Below are positions 41,001 through 49,834 of a stretch of 64,000 nt of DNA, piece by piece; the first letter of the stretch is position 1, and each line of letters opens with the position of its first letter. Under the pieces are notes generated by a model. That model did not search any database. It saw only the letters and a program-made list of their open reading frames with translations, and was not told the origin of the DNA. This stretch comes from Owenia fusiformis. Lineage: Eukaryota; Annelida; Polychaeta; Sabellida; Oweniidae. The DNA lies in the NCBI GenBank assembly GCA_903813345.2, contig CAIIXF020000011.1, positions 24,484,166-24,548,165 on the forward strand, read 5' to 3'. A program made the position numbers and the translations under genes.

Positions 41001-44000
41001 AATGATTTAATATATTTATTGAAGGTAAGAGTAGATGGTAAATATTATTTTGTGACTGTACAGATTGATGATTTATATAGTGTTCGTTGGGATTTGCTAC
41101 TCCGTGGAGTTGCCATTTTCTAGTTCCTTATTGAGTTCAGTACAGAGTGATCATGACAAATATATCACAAAAATGGACATACATCATGACATTAAATGTC
41201 ATTTGAGCCATATAGTACTGTTCTTTTTCCTCCCAAACATTTACATAATGATCTAATTTGGTGGGTGTTTGGTGTACAGCTGGAAAATATTTGACTTACG
41301 ATTTTGTTTCTATTATATGACTTCGAATTTAATGAGAAACAATTAAGAAAAATATTATGTAGACTAGTATAAAAATTCATTTACAGCGCGCATAAGAAGC
41401 TAAGACGATTCTCTTGGATTTACATAAATCAGTCAAAATTGGAGCACAGTACGTGTTCGTGAGTTTAATGTCCATATAACATGTTTAGTACCATGGTACA
41501 TGAAGTGTGAACTATTCCATATCATAAATGAGAATATTTTAAGTGAAAGAGGAAAAAATTACACTCTTGTCTATTCTAAAAATGCGGAATCTATACATAT
41601 AATCATCATTCCGATTGGAATGACGCGCTAAAAAAGATTAACAGGCCAGCGGAAATTGTGCCGTAAAATATGGCGCTGTTTTAAATGCGCCCACATTGCA
41701 AAGAAATATACCAAATCCATCCACTTCATCCAATATCAATGAATTTTCTCTTAGCTGTTATTTGGAACATGTGTAGTGTGATCGGATGAAAACATATTTT
41801 CTACACAAAATGGGCATCTTGAATTTGAATTTCGAACATTCGTCTTTAAGAAATGAATACGATCCGTCTTTAGAATAGGTTAATTGTTCATAAATGTCCG
41901 TATCTTTAAACCCTAATACTATTTACAAAGTGTCTTATCGTAGATTGATTTTTCAATTTCATAATATGGTATTTGGCGTACACATTATTCAATACGCCTT
42001 TACGAGACTTATGTCATTTCGATCGTTTTATTTGGAATTTCAATGGGCGAATTTCATGTTCAAGCTTGATGTCAACTGAAGTACATCCGTGAACTATTTA
42101 AGTCGTCAACTTGGATTTTGGGCTAAAATGACGCCATTTAAGAGTTTTCATTTTAGTAAAAACTGTAACAATTTTTCATGTTCAATTGAATCATTCTTGT
42201 TTTTTGTTTGCCTAAAATTCGATACATTGCTCACGCTGTGGTCGTCTTATATATATTTTGCATTAAATATTGATCCTTAAAATTAATTCCAGATTACTAT
42301 GAAGAAAATGCATGATTAATGAAATAATTACGTCACACGTAATTTTTGTCTCAATATTAGCCCCGTTTTAGCAGTTTTCGTATTTTTAAACTGAAAAATG
42401 AATACTTAATCGTTATCGGATCAGATAAATATTTCGTATACATGAAATTAAATACCTTCCGCGAATAATGGGTGATACATATTTTTATATAACAATATTT
42501 ATTTGGTGTGCGAAATGCCTAAACTTTAGAGATAGAAACTACAGATAGATCCGTGATTTGTGTCGTCAAACACGTTATTTGTGTAAAAAATGAGCCGTTT
42601 TAAGTTTGAGGTTTAGTAAAAACTGTAACGATCGTTGGATTTTAAGTAAATCTAAATAATTTTTTCACGAGCATGATTTTCGATACATTATCCAACTTTT
42701 GTACGATCTAAAATGAATCATAAAAATAAATTATTCTATGAATTAATCAGACAAAGTCGAAGTTCAAAAAAGTTAAAAGTAGCCCTTTTTCCAACGCATT
42801 TTATACCCATTTCCCGTGGTCTTGGGCAGTTGAAAAATACACCATTAGATAGAGGAGGTACTTATCATTATAGGCATACTATTTTTATTTTATTAAAGTA
42901 ACATCTTGATTGCTAAACAACTCGTTAAAGACCATGCCCAATCGGGCGTAAACAAGTAGTTCGAAAATGCCGAAATTATTACTACGCACTTTTTTTTAAA
43001 AACCGGTAAACAACAATGGGTTTATAACGTCGGCCGACAGACTGTAAAGTAACGAAAATTGACATTTGAACTCTTTTGCCACGCCCATTTGCTCAAAAAG
43101 CATCTTTAAACTTCCCTTTCGTGTACATTTCTATCATGGGAATAAATATTTTGAAATATGTACCGTTGTAGTGATTCAAATAAATAGTTCCTGAGGTTCT
43201 GAGAGTGACCAATCTATACAATTGAAGCGTAGTCCTTTTTTGAATGAACGAAAAATATGATGCCGAAATGAAAGGCATTATTTCTCCCATTTTTGGTAGG
43301 TAACTTCGAACACATTTTTTCCATATCATGAATCAGCAACTTCGCAAACCACTGATTTTGTTATTATGGACATTTAAATAGAGCATATGAAATGATTGAC
43401 AAAAAGGTTTTGGATTGAATAATTGTAATTAATTTCATGATTTTACCCCTTGTGATGTAATGGTCGAAATATTCGACTCTGTAACGAACAAACATCCACA
43501 AGCAGGTCAGATCTTAAAGCTGACACTTTCAGCTTTCCAATGGTGTATTGAATGCGCATAGTTTTAATTGTAGCAATCTGAGTGAATAACCTAATTGTGC
43601 AATTTGAATATAGACCACATGACTTTTAAATGGAGAATCAAAACAAAAGAGAAAGGAGTGGTATCGATATGGAGAACTTTTTGAACACACGTTTCTCTTA
43701 AACCAGTCATAAAAAATCTAAAAATTTAACACATCGTCAATTTAATGGTCATCTTTTGAATGGTTACAATATAATTTGAAAATACATATATTTACTTTCA
43801 TCTATATTGTTTTAGAAAACACATCAAACACTTATCTTTTTCTTGGTATCATGTTTTCAGAGTGAAATGAAACATCTTTCCGAACCTCATTGGAACAAAA
43901 CGACATAAACACAACATGTTTAGGTCTCTCAATATTGTAACTGTACAAAGGAAAATTTGGTTGATTTTGAAAAAGTATCTTGTTAATGAAATAAAAGGTT

Positions 44001-46084
44001 TATCTTGATTTTTATCTATTTATGGGGGATTTGTTTTTCAAGAATTGGTAGAAGGGAGCAAAAACAATTGCACTTAAAAACAAAAGTGTTAACAAAAACA
44101 GTTATACAAAATATTTCTAAATAATTTTTGCATTGTTGTCAATCAGTCAACATTACATAAACTACCATGTTTTTGCAGAATGTTTTCAATGATTGGTTTA
44201 AGAGAAAAACATTCTTGAATCCAGTTCTCCATATCGATACCAATCTTTTGAACATTTTGTCCAGTGGATGTCTTACATAATGCAGATTATTTAAATCCTT
44301 GTAATTGGACACCATATTGCCCAGTGAGTTGATCTTAGTCCGTAATATAGTTTATATGTTCTATTTGGCTTTAATTAAACCTAAACTTACCTCACAGTTG
44401 TGTCAATGAACGCTGCAATGTCGGCAGAGTCAATTACGGCTAGTTGTCCATTAGTATAAGCGTTACAAGCAGTTTCAGCACTCCCCCATTCTAACTGTGT
44501 CGCATCGTAGTGGTAACATATGTTATTGCTATGTTGAAAGCCCCCTGCTTCGCATTGGTATTGGCCTGAAAATGTTGAAAGAATGGGTATCGATATGGCG
44601 AACTTTTGAACACACGTTTCTCTTAAACCAGTCATCAAAAATTTCTGAAAATCTTACAAATTGTCAATTTCATCTTTTGAATGGAAACAATATAATTTGA
44701 AATAGATATGCATACTTTCATCTATATTGTTTTAAAAAACACATCAAACACTTGTTTTGTTCTTGGTATCATGTTTCCAGAGTGAAATGAAACATCTTTC
44801 CGAACCTCATTGGAACAAAACGACATAAACACAACATGTTTAGGTCTCTCAATATTGTAATTGTACAAAGGAAATTTTGGTTGATTTTAAAAAAGTATCT
44901 TGTCAATGAAATAAAAGGTTTTTCTTGATTTTTATCTATTTTGGGGGGATTTTGTTTTAATTTTTTGAACACTTTTTTAAAATCAACCAAAAATTCCTTT
45001 GTATAACTTTGATATTGAGAGGTCTAACAACATGTTGTATATGCTATTTTGTTCCAACAAGGTTCGGAAAGACATTATATTTCATTCTCAAGAATTGATA
45101 GAAAGGAGCAAAAACAATTGAACTAAAAAACAAAAAATGTTAACAAAAACAATTTTCGCATTAAAATAATGTCAATCAGTCAACATTACATAAAATACCA
45201 TGTTTTTTACAGAATGTTTTCAATGATTGGTTTAAGAGAAAAACATTGTTAAATTCAGTTCACCATATCGATACCTATCCTTTCGCGCAATAAGTTCACC
45301 ATTCATCAGTTCATTTGATAATCACTTACATTTACTACACAACGCACTGCATACACTCAATAGACTATCGCATTGTTCGTTTATTGCATCTACAGCCCAT
45401 TTCACTGTTTTATTGCGTCAGTAGAATCCCCAAAATAAGAAATCAGGAGACCATTGTGCAATAATATATAGAAAAGTATATTCATATTGTACATGAATGA
45501 CACTTGTATATTTCAGATTATTTAGTTTTGTGTGCAATAAGCCTGTGCCCTCTTGTAATTTAAAAGAATTTCAGTCATGTTAATCTCTTTGAAAATACTA
45601 TGGCAGAGAAGCATCAAAATATAAGAGGCCACATACGTTATGAGCCAAACTAGAAGCAATCCAAGATAAACAAATATAGGAATATATTTTTTCCATATAT
45701 TATTGCACAATTATCTTATTACAAATATCCTTATTTTTAGGTTTTACTGACGCAATAAAACAATGAAATGGGCTTAAGTTCAGAGAATCCCAGTCAACAT
45801 GATAACGACAAAATAATAAAAACGTCACAACTTGAGACCCTAAAGTAAACTTATCCTCATCGATATGAAAAGATGTATCGAAATGCGTAGCCAGAGTGAA
45901 AAATTAGCCGAGTCATAAGTAAGCGAGGAAAAACCGGAATGAAGTATATCAATTAAGTGATTTTCAATTATTCTCAAAGTATTATCATAATAAACTATGT
46001 ATAAATCATACCAAATGTGAATGTGATGATATTCGACAGCGTAATGCCGATCAGAAAAATCCTAATCGCTGCCAACTGTGCCAT
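19761..46084 (-). CDS. Gene B: secreted CTLD-CTLD-EGFx14-PAN protein, complete model
   Basis: Seven exons join in phase: 46084-46012, 44565-44391, 31255-31050, 27713-27533, 23422-23205, 22965-21241, 20050-19761 (2868 bases, 955 aa plus TAA). Domains: signal peptide about aa 1-24; CTLD1 25-151, six cysteines, QPD in the sugar-specificity position; CTLD2 152-284, six cysteines, degenerate calcium motifs; 14 calcium-binding EGF repeats 285-859; PAN/apple domain 860-955. There is no transmembrane segment after the signal, so the product is probably secreted or matrix-bound. CTLDs bind sugars or proteins, cbEGF arrays form stiff calcium-dependent rods, and PAN domains mediate protein or carbohydrate contacts; an adhesion or recognition role is inferred. 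Introns reach 13 kb and are transposon-rich. The domain order is not one I can tie to a named vertebrate gene. Exon skipping and extra exons cannot be excluded without transcripts. Confidence 0.87.
20078..20983. mobile_element. Foldback element filling gene B intron 6
   Basis: The left arm from about 20078 (GTAGGGTGTTTC...TTTTTCAAGAATGTTCT) is repeated inverted to about 20983; arms are roughly 330 bases and share GGGCGACGCCCAC...TTTTCAATGGAAAAC. It starts about 27 bases from the exon 7 acceptor. Confidence 0.8.
21241..22965 (-). CDS. Gene B exon 6: 14 calcium-binding EGF repeats in one exon
   Basis: This 1725-base exon (575 codons, phase 1 at both ends) encodes 14 tandem EGF domains of about 41 aa. 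A typical unit starts DIDECLANTDNCHVDATC and continues TNTPGSFDCACNAGF, then SGDGVTCS. Each full unit has six cysteines, the D-[IV]-D-E-C calcium motif and the C-x-N-x4-F-x-C signature of Asn beta-hydroxylation; the first unit starts DADEC. Repeats 4 to 9 are almost identical in DNA as well as protein, so homogenisation or expansion is recent. Repeat 5 has Tyr for Asn after CAC. Phase 1-1 symmetry would let the exon be gained or skipped without a frameshift. Confidence 0.95.
23205..23422 (-). CDS. Gene B exon 5: CTLD2, C-terminal half
   Basis: Acceptor TATTAAAG, donor CCAA-GTAAGA; phase 2 in and 1 out. It reads HWYGMIHGGRFIWNG, YTRWASEPS, DGCIFGD, GDWKTKQCVG, GYLCQ. The CTLD cysteines and W core are intact. 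The EPN/QPD site reads EPS and the WND site reads DWK, so the canonical calcium/sugar site looks lost. The exon runs directly in frame into the EGF exon. Confidence 0.91.
23819..23875. other. Compound hairpin sequence
   Basis: GGATAAC pairs with GTTATC, and within it AAGATAG (23834) pairs with CTATCTT (23854) across a 13-base loop; outer TCGG pairs with CCGA. Unknown role. Confidence 0.4.
23952..24180. repeat. Cluster of five copies of a 24-base motif
   Basis: AGTACAGTGCC-[CT]-[CA]-GAGCAGCTACC occurs at about 23952, 23997, 24048, 24088 and 24154, with irregular spacers of 16-42 bases. GGTAG...CTACC makes each unit partly palindromic. The ORF across it (repeating VQCPEQLP) is a by-product. 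Confidence 0.85.
25088..27042. mobile_element. TIR element family G, copy 1, carrying a satellite
   Basis: Left end AAAGGATTTGTTTCGATCTG...TTTCTCTTAAACCAGTCAT, right end the inverse, ...CCATATCGATACCAATCCTTT. Same family as 43652-44248 and 44578-45283, but enlarged by the 162-base tandem array. Located in gene B intron 4. Confidence 0.8.
25260..26450. repeat. 162-base tandem array, about seven copies
   Basis: CTGTAGACAAG recurs at 25621, 25783, 25944, about 26105, 26268 and 26436. Each unit contains AATCCAAAATGGCCG and GAATCCCTCAAACGGTTTGG. Early copies (25260-25500) are diverged, later ones nearly identical. Confidence 0.92.
27533..27713 (-). CDS. Gene B exon 4: CTLD2, N-terminal half
   Basis: The acceptor is ACCGTAG, preceded by a weak pyrimidine tract, and the donor GA-GTAAAC; phase 1 in and 2 out. 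The exon encodes SCATDWDTYGSNCYLLSGW, then SWADAQTYCESQGTHLAVV and a WPENNQMATW helix. It joins exon 5 as ...ATWE-TTGHWYGMIHGG. A transposon with 71-base perfect TIRs begins 23 bases beyond the exon edge. Confidence 0.91.
27736..29611. mobile_element. Young DNA transposon with 71-base perfect TIRs
   Basis: CACGGTGACCAAGAGTTAAC... continues for 71 identical bases at both ends in inverted orientation, flanked by AATTA at 27731-27735 and 29612-29616 (5-base target duplication). No transposase recognised; internal repeats of ACGTTA/TAACGT are common. It lies in gene B intron 3, next to the exon 4 acceptor. Confidence 0.9.
29650..31040. other. Gene B intron 3, no gene seen
   Basis: AT-rich sequence with the 29968-30032 inverted repeat and a short TTAGACCTAG/CTAGGTCTAA pair at 30731-30790. 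Nothing coding recognised. Confidence 0.55.
29968..30032. repeat. Short inverted repeat
   Basis: GTTAAACTCAATAACGGC and its exact inverse GCCGTTATTGAGTTTAAC enclose about 25 bases; a possible tiny MITE. Confidence 0.7.
31050..31255 (-). CDS. Gene B exon 3: CTLD1, C-terminal half
   Basis: The exon is bounded by acceptor TTTAAAG and donor G-GTACAT, phase 2 in and 1 out. It carries the WIGL core, a QPD tripeptide within WASWGSSQPDSG, then GTCVRSK, SSWETDAC and HPFVCEQE. QPD in this position is the galactose-type specificity motif of classical CTLDs, but the usual WND triplet reads WET, so calcium-dependent sugar binding is uncertain. Confidence 0.92.
32040..32110. repeat. Short hairpin with GATATCTGCAC arms
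   Basis: GGATATTGATATCTGCAC...GTGCAGATATCATATCC around CTCTCGCTACGCTCGCTC. No gene content. Confidence 0.6.
32460..33420. repeat. Diverged repeat, about 450-base units
   Basis: AAAACTGTAAC-[GA]-AT recurs about 450 bases apart near 32757 and 33206, and a related pair occurs at 41600-43080. Boundaries unclear; no ORF of note. Confidence 0.35.
33779..33849 (-). CDS. Candidate 71-base cassette exon in gene B intron 2 (speculative)
   Basis: A strong pyrimidine-rich acceptor (TTTTTTCTTTCGAG) and a donor GG-GTAAGT bound 71 bases that are open in the frame entering from exon 2, reading TGTNKNPQNCTHVSCPSTSG. It starts in phase 2 and ends in phase 1, like exon 3, so it could replace exon 3 but not be inserted beside it without a frameshift. 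It may equally be a chance pairing of splice-like sites. No homology recognised. Confidence 0.2.
34500..34860. mobile_element. Pogo/Tigger-like MITE
   Basis: CCGGATTTTCTCGCATATAAG at the left and its near-exact inverse at the right, flanked by TA. Internal GGCCCATGGGCGTATAAG motifs repeat. 361 bases, no coding capacity. Confidence 0.85.
34870..36430. other. Gene B intron 2 stretch, no gene seen
   Basis: No repeat boundary or domain recognised. The minus strand holds an 83-codon ORF (36177-36428) of somewhat higher GC but no recognisable motif and no convincing splice sites. Confidence 0.5.
36430..36960. repeat. Dispersed repeat H, copy 1
   Basis: Contains GTAGGGATATAGT...GATACTAGT...GGAAAGATGTGTATTGGT and AAATTCAAAATGGCCACCTAA, aligning with 40310-41060. 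Internal ATATTACACTCAAATTGAAGG units are tandemly reiterated. No ORF. Confidence 0.7.
37458..39790. repeat. Dispersed repeat J, copy 1 (AGCTCACATGGTGAGC end), interrupted
   Basis: Starts at AGCTCACATGGTGAGCTTTT and a CGTCCGT-rich run, then about 339-base units (CCTCTGTAGATAGGATTC at 37563, 37902, 38272) and ends near 39770 (GTACCCACGGTACTA). An unrelated element at 38340-39506 splits the third unit. The copy at 60022-61253 is inverted. Confidence 0.8.
38340..39506. mobile_element. TIR element nested in repeat J
   Basis: ACACTACCCTACC at the left and GGTAGGGTAGTGT at the right, flanked by CTGTGAC and GTGTGAC (imperfect 7-base duplication). Removing it restores continuous repeat J sequence. 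No transposase recognised. Confidence 0.8.
40310..41060. repeat. Dispersed repeat H, copy 2
   Basis: Same family as 36430-36960, with a CCGTCCGTCCGTCTGTCCGT run at 40331 and reiterated ATACTCAAATTGAAGG units. Confidence 0.7.
41600..43080. repeat. Diverged repeat related to 32460-33420
   Basis: AAAAACTGTAAC recurs near 42155 and 42612 (about 457 bases apart) in a context like that of 32757 and 33206. No coding signal. Confidence 0.35.
43652..44248. mobile_element. TIR element family G, copy 2
   Basis: AAAGGAGTGGTATCGATATGGAG at the left; CTCCATATCGATACCAATCTTTT at the right; arms extend about 50 bases through TTTCTCTTAAACCAGTCAT and its inverse. Lies on the 3' side of gene B exon 2. Confidence 0.85.
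44391..44565 (-). CDS. Gene B exon 2: CTLD1, N-terminal half
   Basis: The exon spans acceptor ACATTTTCAG to donor GAG-GTAAGT, phase 1 in and 2 out. Its residues include YQCEAGGF, ICYHYDATQLEWGSAETAC and GQLAVIDSADIAAFID. It joins exon 3 to read ...DTTVS-PSGDYWIGLKK, the expected CTLD core. Two same-orientation TIR elements flank it (43652-44248 and 44578-45283), the nearer one 12 bases upstream of the acceptor. Confidence 0.92.
44578..45283. mobile_element. TIR element family G, copy 3
   Basis: AAAGAATGGGTATCGATATGGCG to CCATATCGATACCTATCCTTT. Same orientation as copy 2 and alignable along its length. It begins 12 bases upstream of the gene B exon 2 acceptor. Confidence 0.85.
45395..45773. 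mobile_element. MITE with about 100-base arms
   Basis: GCCCATTTCACTGTTTTATTGCGTCAGTA and its inverse at the right end, with arms continuing through ATTGTGCAATAATATAT. In gene B intron 1. Confidence 0.8.
46012..46084 (-). CDS. Gene B exon 1: signal peptide
   Basis: The ATG at 46084 starts MAQLAAIRIFLIGITLSNII and the exon ends phase 1 at donor GGTATGA. A hydrophobic core with a short N-terminal polar part indicates a secretory signal. The start was chosen because it matches the gene A start in position, length and frame. About 200 bases upstream also align with gene A, suggesting a shared 5' UTR or promoter. Confidence 0.8.
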
Positions 46085-46667
46085 TTTGGTGCTCCTATTT
46101 CATATTCTGTACGTCAAGCTTGCAGCTTATAGTTAGACAGAAATTAAGATCAACTTTATAATTTCTATTGTTTGTCTATTGTTAATTTTGCTAAGCCATA
46201 CAGGGTGTCCCATCTAACTTCATAAATATTATTCTACGTTTTTTGGTGAGAAATGATACTCAAAAAAGGTAAAAATCCTCCAATTGTCATTAAAATATTT
46301 GTTACATTTGATTTGAAAAATGTAAACAATATCATTTTTACATACAATGTAAGTCTTTCGAATTAAGTATATGATTCTTACTCACCATTAAGAATAGCCT
46401 AATCTGAAGATGTTGGATACCCAGTATTTACTGGCATATATAATTGGAATCAAATTCCCTCTTAGGTTCCTTCCAGAGCGACAATTTTTGATGGATATTA
46501 TCAACCAATATCCCTTTGCGTGTTTATAAATAAAGAACGTGTAACATAATATTTCATATCCTTCACACCAAATTAACATTACATCACTGTTATGGAATTG
46601 ATTAAAAGTTCGACGACATCAATATTTTATAGTATTCGTGGAGTCAGTTATGACAATAAAACCCTTG

Positions 46668-47712
46668 AATCGCACTTGCATTTATATACGGCACCATTTT
46701 TTGACATTTTCTCCTAAAGTCCACTTTGGGATTTTCTTATATTGTAGATTTCTATAGTTAATATATTGATTTTTAAAAAAGCAAACGGACACATTTCTGA
46801 AAATTTATTATTTTTGATATATCTAGCTATTAAAAACCATAAAAAGACTATAGTAAGCCCCGTGTTAAATCATCAATCTTCAGAAGATCCCCTGCAGAAC
46901 AGTTCAAAAGTGATAAAGCCCATATTCCCAAGATGTTACAATAACATGATTATCTTAAAAGTAAGAAAAGTAAATTGTTTCGTTTACCTAGTTCCAAAGA
47001 TATTGGTGTTAAATTTTGTGAAATGCCCATTGACTGCCATTATAAACGGCTAACAAAATGGATTTATCTAAGTGTTCTTTTGAAAAAGTGCATTATAACA
47101 TGTTCTAATATTTTATTGTAGATAAAGTAATTCTATTTTTTTTAAATCGTACAGCTACATTTCTGAAAGTTTCTTATTTTTAATATATTTAGCCAAGTTA
47201 AAGATTGATAAATTAACATGGGCCTCAATATAGTTTTTATAGTTTTTAACGGCTTGATATATCAAAAATAAGAAATTTTCAAAAATGTGTCTGTTTGATT
47301 TTTTAAATCAATATATAAACTATCGATATCTACAATATTAGAAAATTCCATAGTAGACATTTTGAGGAAATGACACTTTGGTAAAGCGTATAACGGTTTA
47401 CAATGGAAGCCAATGGGGATTTCCCGAAATCCAAACGCAAATTTCTTCTGAACTAGTTAAAAGAAAAATGTAACCCTTCTGATATTGAAGATAATCATGT
47501 TTTTGTAAGATTATGAGAATATAGGCGTTTATTATTCTAGAACTGTTATGTAGGGGATCTTTTAAAGATTTATAAATTAACATGGAGCTCAATGTAAATG
47601 TGCAAAATGTTCTTCTATTGTGAAACAATGGCCACTTTTCAACACCACTTCGTTAGATATCAAAAATATGCATTGATGATCAAAATATGGTGCTGTATAT
47701 ATAGCAAGTGCA
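46668..47712. mobile_element. Foldback element upstream of gene B
   Basis: CGCACTTGCATTTATATACGGCACCA on the left is repeated inverted at the right as TGGTGCTGTATATATAGCAAGTGC; inner blocks such as ACATTTCTGAAAATTTATT and AAAAACCATAAAAAG also recur inverted. Confidence 0.7.
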
Positions 47713-47939
47713 ATTGAGCATCGAACTGACTCGACTGATATTCACTAAATAATCATGTTGTATAGTGTATATAAGGCATAATGGCCTCTATATTTTCTTT
47801 GTCAATGACAAGTCATGTATTTGTTTTGGAAGGTCGGGGTTATTTGAGTTTATAATGGCTATACCAGATATCCCAATTCAGATACTATAACAATACGGAC
47901 TTTTTCAAATGATTCTTCATGCTCTTTTATGCAGTTTTT

Positions 47940-48140
47940 ACGCATACGTAGCTAATAGTAAGGTGTGTCCGATTCCAGCCAATCCGACCACTTTCTTTCA
48001 TATTTCTGCACTATTTTGTAACCAATAACACATAAAAGGTCACTCGTTGCATTGAATGGTTCTCCAGTTGCCAACGTGACTCTTACTACAAATTGAAATT
48101 GATGCTTTGCAAACTTGACCCTTGCAAAAAGTTTCACTGA
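47940..48140 (-). other. Unassigned 61-codon ORF upstream of gene B
   Basis: The frame contains GEPFNATSDLLCVIGYKIVQ and KYERKWSDWLES, which look slightly more protein-like than the surroundings, but no family, splice sites or conserved partner was recognised. Confidence 0.15.
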
Positions 48141-48959
48141 ACAAATTTTATTTCAATGAGTTTGTATAATTTAAGAGATTGCGTAAAACATATTTTGCAA
48201 TGTGTGAAAATAAGTTAAGACCAAAATCACTGGATTCAGCGAGTTTCGTGCAAGGGTTGAAATAACACCTTTGAGGAATGATTTAGTGAGTATGAAACTG
48301 AATGGTTTCCATTATCAAAAGTTGAGCATTGTATGACGACGCACAGATTTGGAATAGAGGGTATTTGAATAGAAATTATAAAATCTAGTCTCGGTTTGAA
48401 GAACGAAGTGCATCAGTCTACTGCACGTTACGCCTGCTTTGGAGGATTTTTGATATACCAGAGGATATATAACTGAATGGGAAATAGAGTCATTTTTATA
48501 AAATACAAGTGAAAAAGTGCCAAAGAGAAATGACCTTTTAAACTTCAGAAAACATCAAGAACAATAAAAATGCAAGGCAATAGAGGGTATTGCCTTTTCG
48601 TGTTTATTCCGTAATAAGAATTGGATTTTTCTCGTTTTCAAGTAGAGTGCTTTAATTGTTGAGCAAACAAGGGCTTCCGTCCGTCCATTAACAACTAGTA
48701 ATTTATACCATGTCGCTATATCATGTGATACATATTGTACTATAACGTTACCCAATTAAAAAGAACACGTGTAACAATGCAGTTGGTGTCTCAATTTGCT
48801 TGTATTCATTTTTCACAAATAATAATTACATGTATACATATATTTTACAACATACATGTATATAGTCAAATACAAAAACAATTTAAAAGGAATAAAGACC
48901 GAGATTATATGATTTATGGCGTGATATATGACCGAAATATTTATTCTGTTCATTGTTAA

Positions 48960-49140
48960 AAAACCGAAATCGCGTAGCGATCAGGTCTTTGGCAATGGCC
49001 AGAATAAAATTTGAGGTCATAATATTTGCATTCATGTATTTTAGTGGTCATACATACTCCAATATAGACCAGTAAATCAATTGTTCCAGTTATTGTGACG
49101 TCACGTATCATATCAGAATATGTAATATTATATATATGGG
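48960..49140. repeat. Repeat K copy with TGACGTCA
   Basis: GGTCATACATACTCCAATATAGACCAGTAAATC followed by TGTGACGTCACGTATCAT. The same block occurs at 56100-56200 and inverted at 55560-55760. Confidence 0.75.
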
Positions 49141-49161
49141 TCTAATAATGACGAAAGTTTA

Positions 49162-49834
49162 TGGCCTAGTCACATAGCCCGGCCGATGTCCGGCATCGGT
49201 AGAGCTCGATGGATTTTTTTGGTGCCACCGAGCTCTCCTCATCGGAAGCAGAGCTCGGTGACGTGAACGGACTCCATCTGGACATCTTCAGGCGACCGAC
49301 CGAACACCGGCCGGTGACGGTACGGAGTCTGTCTCAAAATGGTATTTTTTTTCTGCCGATGTGGCAGCAACTACCGGCCGGAGGTCGGCCGGACATCGGA
49401 AGGAATACGGCCGGTACCCGAGCAGGTAACAGGACACCGTGCGATCGCCGGCCGGGTTGTTAACGGGCTTTGAACAGTGACCGACCGATGCTCTGTCCCA
49501 CATCGGCCGGAGCTCGGCCGCTGTCCGTTAAAAAACCTCGTCCTCTGGTTGTCTCAGATGCACAGGACACCGGCCGATACTCGGCCGTGCACCGGCCGAC
49601 GTGTTTTCCGATGTGGTTACGATGGGGCTGCGATGACATGATGAGGGAGCTCGGTGAGAGCCCGGTGAAATTTAACTCCGAAGTTAAAATTTCACCAAGC
49701 TACCACCGATGCGGTTTTAAGCAACAAACGCCACGGATGTCCGGCCGGTGTCCGGCCGGTGTTCGGCCGAGTTCGGTGAAAATTGCATCGCTGGCTCATC
49801 GTAACCTCATCGGCCGGGCTATGTGACTAGGCCA
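49162..49834. mobile_element. GC-rich TIR element
   Basis: TGGCCTAGTCACATAGCCCGGCCGATG and its exact inverse at the right bound 673 bases full of CGGCCG words, in strong contrast to the AT-rich surroundings. ORFs inside on both strands are composition artefacts. Confidence 0.88.

Noticed and set aside
49209-49826. ORFs of 71-118 codons rich in Arg, Pro and Gly
   Set aside because: They arise from the high GC of the TIR element at 49162-49834 and appear on both strands.
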